Of a stretch of 64,000 nucleotides of DNA, positions 16,214 through 24,099 are shown piece after piece; the first letter of the stretch is position 1, and each line of letters starts with the position of its first letter. The position numbers and the translations under genes were made by a program. Source of the DNA: Pseudomonadota bacterium. Lineage in GTDB: Bacteria; Pseudomonadota; Gammaproteobacteria; QQUJ01. Under the pieces are notes generated by a model. The model had not been told where the DNA came from, made no database searches, and saw only the letters and a list, made by a program, of their open reading frames with translations. The DNA is taken from NCBI GenBank assembly GCA_008501635.1, contig QQUJ01000019.1:62001-126000 (forward strand), written 5' to 3'.

Positions 16214-18175
16214 GTGAGCCACTTTGACGCTTCCCTGCGCGAACTGTTCGCCGCTGATGGCCCCATTGCCGGGCAGCTGGAGCGCTATACGCCACGGCAG
16301 GCGCAGAGCGAAATGGCCGAGGTGGTGGAGCGCACGCTGGAGAACGCCGATATCCTGATATGCGAGGCCGGTACCGGAACCGGAAAAACCTTCGCTTATC
16401 TGGTCCCCGCGCTGCGTTCGGGCCTGCGTGTTCTGATCTCCACCGGCACCCGCAATCTGCAGGATCAGCTCTTTCATCGCGACCTGCCACGCGTGCGCGA
16501 GGCGTTGGGTATCCCGGTGCAGGCGGTGCTGCTCAAAGGGCGGTCCAATTATCTGTGCCAGCACCGCATGCAAGTTACGGCCGCCGAGGGACGCTTTGCA
16601 CGCCGCGAAGACGCGAGCCACTTCCAGTGTATTCAAGCCTGGTCAGGACGTACGCAGGATGGCGACATCGCAGAGGTGGAGGGTATCCCCGAGGACTCCT
16701 ATCTCTGGGCTCGCGTCACGTCCACTACCGACAACTGCCTGGGGCAGGAGTGCGAACACCTGCAGCGCTGCTTTCTCTATAAGGCGCGCAAGCGGGCGCT
16801 GGAAGCCGATCTGGTGGTGATCAATCACCATCTGCTGTTTGCCGATCTGGCGTTACGGGAAAACGGTTTCGGCGAGTTGCTGCCGAGCGCCGATGCCGTT
16901 GTCGTGGACGAGGCCCACCAGCTGCCCGAAATAGCCGCGAGTTACTTTGGTCAATCGTTGAGCGCGCGGCGGCTGGAGGAACTGGCGAATGATGCAATCA
17001 CCGAGCGTTTGCGCGATGCACCGGATGCCCGGGGTATCGAGGATGCCGCCTGTCAGCTCGAGAAGGCGACGCGCGATATGCGTCTCGCCTTTGGCCGTGA
17101 GGCGCGACGGGGCCCCTGGGATGCCGTCCGCGACCTGCCCGCGGTGAGCGTCGGTGTCGCCCGCGTACTGGAAGGGCTGGTGGCGCTACGCCAGGAGTTG
17201 GAAGCCCATGCAGCACGCGGCAAGGGGTTGGAGAGCTGCTGGCGTCGCAGTGATGAGCTGCGCGGTCTGCTTGCCACCTTGTCGGGTACGGCCGTTGCAG
17301 GCTATGTGCAATGGTTTGAGACCACCCGGCGAGGGTTCAACCTGAACCTGACGCCACTCGACGTCGCTGAGCCTTTTCAGGCTTATCTCAAGGCTGCGGA
17401 GCGGGCCTGGATCTTTACCTCGGCGACACTGGCGGTGGGCGGGCGTTTCGAGCACTTCGCCCGTCGACTTGGGCTCGAGGACTTCACCTCCGGCCGCTGG
17501 GAGAGCCCTTTCGATTACGCCAGCCAGGGGCTGCTCTATCTGCCGCCTCAATTGCCGGAGCCCAATGATCCTGGCTATACGCGTGCCGTGGTGGAGTGCG
17601 CGTTGCCGATACTGGAAGCGAGTGGCGGTCGAGCCTTCCTGCTCTTCACCAGTCATCGTGCACTCCAGGAGGCTCACGATCGTCTGAAGGATCGTATCGA
17701 TTTCCCGCTACTGGTGCAGGGAAGTGCCCCCAAGGGTGAACTGCTGGATCGATTTCGTGCGGCCGGCAACGCGGTACTGCTGGGTACCGCCAGTTTCTGG
17801 GAAGGTGTGGATGTACGCGGCCCGGCGCTCTCCTGCGTCATCATCGACCGGCTGCCGTTCGCCTCACCCGGCGATCCGGTCCTGGAGGCGCGTATCAAGG
17901 CACTGCGGGAGGCGGGAGGCAATCCTTTTCGCGACTACCAGCTGCCGCAGGCGGTCATCGGCCTGAAACAGGGTGTGGGGCGTCTGATTCGCGATGAAGA
18001 GGATTCGGGCGTTCTGGTTGTCTGCGATCCGCGTTTGCGCACCAAATCCTATGGTCGTGTCTTTCGCCAAAGCCTGCCACCCATGCCGGTCACGCAGGCG
18101 ATTGACGATGTCAGGCGTTTCTTCAACGATCCACGCCATCATCTGACCGCGTTGAACGAAGCGGTTTCGAGTTAG
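16214..18175 (+). CDS. yoaA: XPD/DinG-family ATP-dependent DNA helicase YoaA
   Basis: Superfamily 2 helicase of 653 residues. It has Walker A EAGTGTGKT, the DEAH box VVDEAHQL and C-terminal helicase motifs including QGVGRLIRDEEDSG. Four cysteines between motifs I and II (in YLCQH, DNCLG, QEC and QRC) match the Fe-S cluster of XPD-type helicases. The length fits YoaA better than DinG. In E. coli YoaA aids replication and repair tolerance. A GTG start is used. The gene follows the unknown 181-residue protein and precedes tsaB, the same neighbour as in many gammaproteobacteria. Confidence 0.88.
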   Translation: MSHFDASLRELFAADGPIAGQLERYTPRQAQSEMAEVVERTLENADILICEAGTGTGKTFAYLVPALRSGLRVLISTGTRNLQDQLFHRDLPRVREALGIPVQAVLLKGRSNYLCQHRMQVTAAEGRFARREDASHFQCIQAWSGRTQDGDIAEVEGIPEDSYLWARVTSTTDNCLGQECEHLQRCFLYKARKRALEADLVVINHHLLFADLALRENGFGELLPSADAVVVDEAHQLPEIAASYFGQSLSARRLEELANDAITERLRDAPDARGIEDAACQLEKATRDMRLAFGREARRGPWDAVRDLPAVSVGVARVLEGLVALRQELEAHAARGKGLESCWRRSDELRGLLATLSGTAVAGYVQWFETTRRGFNLNLTPLDVAEPFQAYLKAAERAWIFTSATLAVGGRFEHFARRLGLEDFTSGRWESPFDYASQGLLYLPPQLPEPNDPGYTRAVVECALPILEASGGRAFLLFTSHRALQEAHDRLKDRIDFPLLVQGSAPKGELLDRFRAAGNAVLLGTASFWEGVDVRGPALSCVIIDRLPFASPGDPVLEARIKALREAGGNPFRDYQLPQAVIGLKQGVGRLIRDEEDSGVLVVCDPRLRTKSYGRVFRQSLPPMPVTQAIDDVRRFFNDPRHHLTALNEAVSS

Positions 18176-18187
18176 TATCGATTGACA

Positions 18188-18895
18188 ATGAACGAGAACA
18201 TCGAGGTCATGGCGGACCCAAGCATCCTCGCAGTCGAGACATCCACCGAAGCCTGCTCAGCGGCGTTGCTGATCGGCGGTGAAATCGCTGAACGCTACGA
18301 GATCGCGCCGCGGGCGCATGCCCGGCTGATCCTCGGTATGGTGGATGAACTGCTCGCCGTGGCGGAACTGAAACCGCAGCAACTCGACGCCATCGCCTTT
18401 GGGCGTGGTCCGGGGGCCTTCACCGGTGTCCGTATCGCGGCGGGGGTCGTACAGGGAATCGCTTTCGGGGCCGACCTGCCGGTGATCCCGGTCTCGTCGT
18501 TGGCGGCGTTGGCGCAGGATGCAATAGATTACAGCAATCAGACGCGGATCCTGGCTGCGATTGATGCGCGGATGGGAGAACTCTACTGGGGAATCTATCG
18601 GTGCGGTGATCAAGGCTACGCGGTTGCCGTTGGAGATGAACAGGTAACCGATGCCGCAAGAGTGGTTATCCCCGACTCGGAAACCTGGTTTGGCGCAGGA
18701 TCGGGATGGGATGTCTATGGCGTACAGCTGCGCGATCGCCTGGAACAGCGCTTGGCCGGTGTTGCTGCCGAGACCTTTCCGCGTGCGCGTTCCATTGCGC
18801 GATTGGCGGTCAGGGAATGGAGCGCTGGCAATACCGTGGCCGCCGACCAGGCCCTACCGGTCTATCTGCGCAACAGGGTGGTTCAGGCACCTTGA
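18188..18895 (+). CDS. tsaB: tRNA threonylcarbamoyladenosine synthesis protein TsaB
   Basis: Partner of TsaD in making t6A at position 37 of ANN-decoding tRNAs. The 235 residues start with the ASKHA-fold strand ILAVETSTEACSAAL and include the diagnostic FGRGPGAFTGVRIA. The ATG at 18188 is taken; a TTG six bases earlier and an ATG at 18209 are alternatives, and none has a strong ribosome binding site. The gene follows yoaA by 12 bp and is probably cotranscribed. Confidence 0.93.
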   Translation: MNENIEVMADPSILAVETSTEACSAALLIGGEIAERYEIAPRAHARLILGMVDELLAVAELKPQQLDAIAFGRGPGAFTGVRIAAGVVQGIAFGADLPVIPVSSLAALAQDAIDYSNQTRILAAIDARMGELYWGIYRCGDQGYAVAVGDEQVTDAARVVIPDSETWFGAGSGWDVYGVQLRDRLEQRLAGVAAETFPRARSIARLAVREWSAGNTVAADQALPVYLRNRVVQAP

Positions 18896-18927
18896 TCGGG
18901 TGTCGGTCTGCAAGTTCCCGGCGGACC

Positions 18928-18949
18928 GCGGTCGGGCCACACCGACCGC
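18928..18949 (+). other. Stem-loop after tsaB
   Basis: A perfect 8-bp inverted repeat GCGGTCGG/CCGACCGC around a 6-base loop lies 32 bp after the tsaB stop. There is no T run, so this may be an mRNA 3' end stabiliser or a Rho-dependent site rather than an intrinsic terminator. Confidence 0.35.
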
Positions 18950-19022
18950 TAGCCCGCCCGGGCAGGCATCGCCATTGTGCCTGTTATGAAATGACCAATA
19001 ACAAACAACAGGGAGAGAAACG

Positions 19023-19379
19023 ATGAAAAAGTGTTTACTGGCAGGTGGGGTGCTGTGCCTGTTGTGGGTGGTGACGGTGGGCGCCGCGCCCAAGGGGTCG
19101 GATATGAGTTGTGCCTCGTTGGAGTTTCTGAATGCATGCGCCCTCAACGGCGGCATAGTGTCCTGCAGCAAGGGTTCGATAAATGGCCGACCGGAGACCA
19201 CAGCGATGTGCTGCAAGGAAGGCGCGGGTGGCAGCCGGGTCTGCTCTTACGATCCCAATGACATCGCCCGCGGTGCGGTGGCGCCGCGTGCTTTGAACGC
19301 TGATAAGCGCGCACCGCTACGCGGTCGGGAAGCAGGTGCGCCCGCTAACCCCACGGGGAAACGGCCAATCGGCCGGTAA
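19023..19379 (+). CDS. Small secreted cysteine-rich protein, unknown function
   Basis: Protein of 118 residues with a clear Sec signal peptide (MKKCLLAGG... ending GAAP, about 22 residues) and a strong AGGGAGAG ribosome binding site. The mature part carries six cysteines between about residues 30 and 73, including an adjacent CC pair, in a compact region that could form three disulfides. The rest is a Lys/Arg/Pro/Gly-rich tail. No family was recognised. It would act in the periplasm or outside the cell. The neighbours (tsaB, dapE) give no functional hint. Confidence 0.7.
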   Translation: MKKCLLAGGVLCLLWVVTVGAAPKGSDMSCASLEFLNACALNGGIVSCSKGSINGRPETTAMCCKEGAGGSRVCSYDPNDIARGAVAPRALNADKRAPLRGREAGAPANPTGKRPIGR

Positions 19380-19477
19380 CCCGGCGACCGGCTGAACACC
19401 GATTCGAGAAGCAGTCTGCACCGGGAGAGGGGGAGTTTGAGTGATAATCGGGCGCGATTGACCTGAACCAGGGGCAG

Positions 19478-19819
19478 GTGTCTGGCACCATGCAAATCAG
19501 TTCCACCAATGCCACTCTACTACCCGCTCCGCGCCCACGAGTGGATTCGGGGCGTTCCCCGCGCCTGCCCGGGCCCGATCCGGAGGCGCAGCAACAGCTA
19601 CCCGAGTCGCGTGCCGCCCGCCAATACGCCACCAGCCAGGCGGAGGTGGTCGATTCGCTGCGGCGGTTTGCGCAACTGCGCGGACAGGCAGAACCCCAGG
19701 ACGGGCGGACGGTATTACCGCTGCGCAGCCGACAGGCGCTGGACGCCTATGTCGAAACCAGACGCGAGGAAGAAAGGGCGTTCCTCCACGATGTGATGGG
19801 AGTGGATATCTTCGCCTGA
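19478..19819 (+). CDS. Small conserved-type protein, unknown function
   Basis: Protein of 113 residues with no signal peptide. The N-terminal half is Pro/Arg-rich and looks disordered. The C-terminal half is helical and charged and ends in ALDAYVETRR..FLHDVMGVDIFA, a pattern I associate with short uncharacterised gammaproteobacterial proteins. The GTG at 19478 follows AGGGG closely; an ATG at 19490 is an alternative. It converges on dapE. Function is unknown. Confidence 0.55.
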   Translation: MSGTMQISSTNATLLPAPRPRVDSGRSPRLPGPDPEAQQQLPESRAARQYATSQAEVVDSLRRFAQLRGQAEPQDGRTVLPLRSRQALDAYVETRREEERAFLHDVMGVDIFA

Positions 19820-19879
19820 TCGAGTAACGACACAGTGCCGGGGTTTGCGCATCGGGATCCACGGACATGTTGTCGAGGC

Positions 19880-21010
19880 TCAAGTGAGCAGCAGATTCTC
19901 CAACACCCTCCGGTAGGTCCGCGACAGGGTGTCCAGATCGTCCACGGCCACGCATTCGTTGACCTTGTGGATAGTGGCGTTGAGGGGGCCGAACTCGACC
20001 ACTTGCGATCCGGTGGGGGCGACGAATCGGCCATCGGATGTTCCGCCAGCGGTCGAAAGCCGGCATTCCACGCCAAGTTCGGTACGCACCGCCGCCTGGA
20101 GAGCCGCGGTCAGTTCGCCCGGTTGCGTGATGAAGGGTAAACCGGAGGACTTCCATTTCACCTCGTAATCCACTTCGTGCCGATTCAGGCACTCGGTGAG
20201 CCGTGCGCGTAACCCCTCGAAGGTCTGTTCCGTGGAGTAGCGCCAGTTGGCTTGGACGTCCAGGTGGCCCGGTATGACGTTGTCGGCGCCGGTGCCGGCG
20301 TTGATATTGGCCACCTGAAAACTGGTGGGTGGGAAAAACTCGTTGCCAGAGTCCCATTCGGTGGTCGTCAGTTCCGCCAGTATCGGTGCGAAGCGGTGCA
20401 CCGGATTGTCGGCCTTGTCGGGGTAAGCGACATGGCCCTGGACGCCGTTGATGCGCAGATGCACATTGAGTGACCCGCGACGGCCGTTTTTGGCGACATC
20501 GCCCAGCGTCATCTCGCAGGAAGGCTCACCCAGAAGGCACCAGTCGATGTATTCGCCGCGTGCCTGCAGCGCCTCGACAACCTTGACGGTGCCATCGATG
20601 GCAGGGCCCTCTTCGTCGCTGGTCAGCAAAAACGCGATGGATCCTCGATGATCGGGGTGTGCGGCGATGAATTCTTCGCAGGCGGTAACCATTGCGGCAA
20701 TGCCGCCCTTCATGTCCGCGGCGCCACGTCCGTAGAGCATGCCGTCGCGAATCGTTGGCTCAAAGGGTGGCGCAACCCAGCGTTCGGCCGGTCCGGGTGG
20801 CACCACATCGGTGTGACCGGCGAGTACCAGCAGCGGCGCCTCCGTCCCGCGCCGCGCCCAGAGATTGCTCACGTCCCCGTGATCCATGCGCTCGATGTGG
20901 AACCCGACGGTGTCCAGGCGTGCGGCGATCAACTCCAGGCAGCCGGCATCGTCCGGTGTCACGGAGGGACGCCGAATCAGCTCCTGGGTCAACTTCAGGG
21001 TGGCGGACAT
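19880..21010 (-). CDS. dapE: Succinyl-diaminopimelate desuccinylase
   Basis: M20-family zinc hydrolase that removes succinate from N-succinyl-LL-diaminopimelate in the lysine and peptidoglycan precursor pathway. The 376 residues match the family length. The metal ligands are visible in [26 protein letters not shown] and the C-terminal INKVNE-like stretch (here TIHKVNECV). The ATG at 21010 is preferred because the sequence before it is not conserved. It follows dapD by 71 bp, giving a dapC-dapD-dapE leftward cluster. Confidence 0.95.
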   Translation of the reverse strand: MSATLKLTQELIRRPSVTPDDAGCLELIAARLDTVGFHIERMDHGDVSNLWARRGTEAPLLVLAGHTDVVPPGPAERWVAPPFEPTIRDGMLYGRGAADMKGGIAAMVTACEEFIAAHPDHRGSIAFLLTSDEEGPAIDGTVKVVEALQARGEYIDWCLLGEPSCEMTLGDVAKNGRRGSLNVHLRINGVQGHVAYPDKADNPVHRFAPILAELTTTEWDSGNEFFPPTSFQVANINAGTGADNVIPGHLDVQANWRYSTEQTFEGLRARLTECLNRHEVDYEVKWKSSGLPFITQPGELTAALQAAVRTELGVECRLSTAGGTSDGRFVAPTGSQVVEFGPLNATIHKVNECVAVDDLDTLSRTYRRVLENLLLT

Positions 21011-21081
21011 CAGGGTTTGTGAACGCGTCCAGGTGCGTTCAGGAACAGCCGCAACAGGCGAGGGGATGCGTTCACTACCAC

Positions 21082-21906
21082 TCAATCCTGGCGCAGCAGT
21101 TCGTTGATGCCGACCTTGCTGCGGGTCTTGGCGTCCACCTGTTTGATGATCACCGCGCAGTAGAGGCTATGGCTGCCGTCCTGGGCTGGTAGATTGCCGG
21201 AGACCACTACGGAACCGGCAGGAATGCGCCCGAAGCTGGTTTCGCCCGTTGCGCGATTGTAGATTTTGGTGCTTTGCCCGATGTAGACGCCCATGGAGAT
21301 GACGGAGCCCTTCTCCACGATCACGCCCTCAACGACTTCGGAGCGGGCGCCGATGAAGCAGTCGTCCTCGATGATCGTCGGGCTGGCCTGCAGCGGTTCC
21401 AGAACCCCGCCGATACCGACGCCGCCGGAGAGATGGACGTTCTTGCCGATCTGCGCGCAGGAGCCCACGGTGGCCCAGGTATCGACCATGGTTCCGCTGT
21501 CGACATAGGCGCCGATGTTGACATAGGAGGGCATCAATACCACATTCGGCGCGATGTAGGCCCCGCGGCGCGCCATGGCGGGGGGTACCACACGCACGCC
21601 GCTGGCGGCCAGCTCCGCCTTGCCCATATCGGCAAATTTGGGTGCCACCTTGTCGTAGTAATGGGTGAATCCTCCCTGCATGACACGGTTCTCCTCCAGC
21701 CGGAAGGAGAGCAATACCGCCTTTTTCAACCACTGATTCACCACCCATTCACCCACGCCCCGTTGCTCGGCCACCCGCGCCTTGCCGGTATCGAGCAGAT
21801 TGAGCGCCTCCGCCACCGCTTCGCGAAGGGCGGGGTCGGCGTTATGCGGATTGAGTTCCGCACGGTGTTCGAAGGCCTTTTCGATGGTGTTCTGCAGGTC
21901 AGTCAT
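21082..21906 (-). CDS. dapD: Tetrahydrodipicolinate N-succinyltransferase
   Basis: Left-handed beta-helix acyltransferase that adds succinyl from succinyl-CoA to tetrahydrodipicolinate. The 274 residues have the N-terminal helical domain, hexapeptide repeats ([30 protein letters not shown]) and the conserved [13 protein letters not shown]. It is the middle gene of the dap cluster, 55 bp after dapC. Confidence 0.96.
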   Translation of the reverse strand: MTDLQNTIEKAFEHRAELNPHNADPALREAVAEALNLLDTGKARVAEQRGVGEWVVNQWLKKAVLLSFRLEENRVMQGGFTHYYDKVAPKFADMGKAELAASGVRVVPPAMARRGAYIAPNVVLMPSYVNIGAYVDSGTMVDTWATVGSCAQIGKNVHLSGGVGIGGVLEPLQASPTIIEDDCFIGARSEVVEGVIVEKGSVISMGVYIGQSTKIYNRATGETSFGRIPAGSVVVSGNLPAQDGSHSLYCAVIIKQVDAKTRSKVGINELLRQD

Positions 21907-21961
21907 TCACGATTCTCCAAAGATATTGCCAACGTCTTTTCGATTGCGGGAAGCGCGACGC

Positions 21962-23158
21962 TCACAGCGCCGCCACGAAATCACGGATGCGGATTGCGGC
22001 TGCAACGCACTCCTCCAGCGGCGCCACCAGCGCCATACGCACCCGGTTGGTGCCGGGATTGACGCCGTGGGCGTTGCGCGACAGGTAACTGCCTGGAAGA
22101 AGGCGCACATTGTACTCGGCAAACAAGCGATGGGCGAACACCGTGTCGGAGATAGGCGTTCGCGGCCAAAGGTAGAAGCTCGCCGGCGGGCGATAGAGTT
22201 CCAACGTGTCGCCAAGCACCTCCAGAACGGCATCGAATTTGGCGCGATAGGCCGTGCGGTTTTCGACCACGTGTCTTTCGTCGCGCCAGGCGCTGACACT
22301 GGCTGACTGGGTGGGCGGAGGTAATGCGCAACCATGATAGGTGCGATAGAGCAGAAAACGTTCGATTAGACGCGCGTCACCCGCGGCGAACCCCGATCGC
22401 AGACCCGGCAGATTGGAACGCTTGGAAAGACTGTGAAAGACGATGCAGCGCGCGTAATCGTCACGACCCAGGCCCGCCGCCGCGGCAAGCAATCCCGGTG
22501 GGGGAGCGGTTTCATCCTGATAGATCTCCGAATAGCACTCATCGGAGGCAATGATGAAATCGTGACGATCCGCCAGATCGATCAGACGCTGCAGCGTCTC
22601 GAGGTCGGCGACAGCGCCCGACGGGTTGCCAGGCGAGCACAGATAGAGCAGTTGACAGCGGTCCCACACCCGTTCCGGCACTGCGTTCAGATCGGGCAGG
22701 AAGCCCGTTTCGGCGGTGGTGTTGAGGAAGTAGGGTTCCGCGCCCGCCAACAGTGCGGCTCCTTCATAGATCTGGTAAAAGGGGTTCGGCATCACCACCA
22801 GCGGATTGGTTGAGCGATCGATCATCGCCTGTGCGCAGGCGAACAGCGCCTCGCGTGTACCGGCCACCGGGAGTATGTGCAGTTCGGGATCGACGGAACC
22901 CGTCTTGAGGTTGAATCGCCGAATCAGCCAGTCTGCGATGGCATTACGCAACTCCGGTATCCCCTTGGTCAGTGGGTAACTCCCCAGTCCGTTCAGGTGG
23001 CCGATGAGATCTTCGATCACGAATCCCGGCGGTCGATGTTTGGGTTCACCGATCGAGAGGTTAACGGGTGCGAACTCGGGGTTGGGTGTGACGCCGCTTA
23101 GCAGTTCGTTGAGGCGCTGAAAGGGATAGGGTTGCAGTCGATTGAGATCGGGGTTCAT
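21962..23158 (-). CDS. dapC: Succinyldiaminopimelate transaminase DapC
   Basis: PLP-dependent class I aminotransferase that makes N-succinyl-LL-diaminopimelate, the substrate of DapE. The 398 residues start MNPDLNRLQPYPF and include LSIGEPKH, CSPGNPSGA and the PLP lysine in FHSLSKRSNLPG. The ATG at 23158 is chosen; an upstream in-frame extension of 47 residues is unconserved and would overlap the divergent eamA gene. The DapC family is used in bacteria that do not rely on ArgD for this step. The location with dapD and dapE supports the assignment. Confidence 0.92.
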   Translation of the reverse strand: MNPDLNRLQPYPFQRLNELLSGVTPNPEFAPVNLSIGEPKHRPPGFVIEDLIGHLNGLGSYPLTKGIPELRNAIADWLIRRFNLKTGSVDPELHILPVAGTREALFACAQAMIDRSTNPLVVMPNPFYQIYEGAALLAGAEPYFLNTTAETGFLPDLNAVPERVWDRCQLLYLCSPGNPSGAVADLETLQRLIDLADRHDFIIASDECYSEIYQDETAPPPGLLAAAAGLGRDDYARCIVFHSLSKRSNLPGLRSGFAAGDARLIERFLLYRTYHGCALPPPTQSASVSAWRDERHVVENRTAYRAKFDAVLEVLGDTLELYRPPASFYLWPRTPISDTVFAHRLFAEYNVRLLPGSYLSRNAHGVNPGTNRVRMALVAPLEECVAAAIRIRDFVAAL

Positions 23159-23187
23159 GCGTGGCCAATCAGGGTGGCGAAGGGTCG

Positions 23188-24099
23188 ATGACAACGCGCC
23201 GTAGTATAGGCGATGGCCAGGCGCCGTCCCAAGGTGTATGGCTCCCGGTTGGCAGTCTTCTGCTGTGCGCGACGCTCTGGGGCGTGGTCTGGTATCCACT
23301 GCGCCTGCTGGAAGAGGCGGGACTTAGCGGTTTGTGGTCGTCGCTGGTGATGTATCTCGCAACACTTTGTGCCGTCCCTTTGATAGTGCGGGGTGCAGGA
23401 CGGGCATGGCGCAGTCACCTGTCCTGGTTGCTGGCGCTGGCGCTTTCCAGCGGCTGGTGCAATGTCGCTTTTATCCTCGCGGTGCTGGATGGGACCGTGG
23501 TGCGGGTGCTGCTGCTCTTCTATCTGGCGCCCCTGTGGGCGGTTCTACTGGGACACTGGTTGGTTGGCGAACGCATCACCCCCACGGCGTTGGTGGTGCT
23601 CACCCTGGCCATCGGTGGGGCCGCGGTGATGCTGTGGGATCCCGCCATTGGCCTGCCTTGGCCGCGCGAGCGCAGCGATTGGCTGGCACTCTCCAGCGGC
23701 TTCACATTCGGCCTGAACAACGTGCTGGTGCGACGGCTGCAAAGCGTATCGATCGGGGTGAAGACAACGACTGCCTGGCTGGGTGTGGTGGGTATTGCTT
23801 TGCTGTGGCTGGTGTTAAGCGGGGCCGAACTGCCCGCAGTGCCCAACGGCGTCTGGTTGGGGGCAGGGGCATTGGGACTGTTTGGTATGACGTTGATGAC
23901 CTTATCATTGCAGTATGGCGTCACCCATCTGCCGATCCAACGCTCTTCGATCATCCTGCTGTTCGAACTGGTCGCGGGGGCACTGAGTGCCTACTGGTTG
24001 GCGGGAGAGCTGTTGCATGGCAGGGAGTGGCTGGGTGGGGCACTCATCGTCGCAGCGGCCTACGTTTCGGGGCGCCGCAGCCCCGGGTGCGCAAACTAG
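23188..24099 (+). CDS. EamA/DMT-family membrane transporter
   Basis: Inner-membrane protein of 303 residues with about ten hydrophobic helices arranged as two EamA repeats (the first with LLFYLAPLWAVLLGHWLVGE, the second with RSSIILLFELVAGALSAYWL). The family exports amino acids or other metabolites; the substrate here is unknown. The start at 23188 follows AAGGG and lies only 29 bp from the divergent dapC start. The 3' end overlaps glnD by 4 bp. Confidence 0.85.
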   Translation: MTTRRSIGDGQAPSQGVWLPVGSLLLCATLWGVVWYPLRLLEEAGLSGLWSSLVMYLATLCAVPLIVRGAGRAWRSHLSWLLALALSSGWCNVAFILAVLDGTVVRVLLLFYLAPLWAVLLGHWLVGERITPTALVVLTLAIGGAAVMLWDPAIGLPWPRERSDWLALSSGFTFGLNNVLVRRLQSVSIGVKTTTAWLGVVGIALLWLVLSGAELPAVPNGVWLGAGALGLFGMTLMTLSLQYGVTHLPIQRSSIILLFELVAGALSAYWLAGELLHGREWLGGALIVAAAYVSGRRSPGCAN

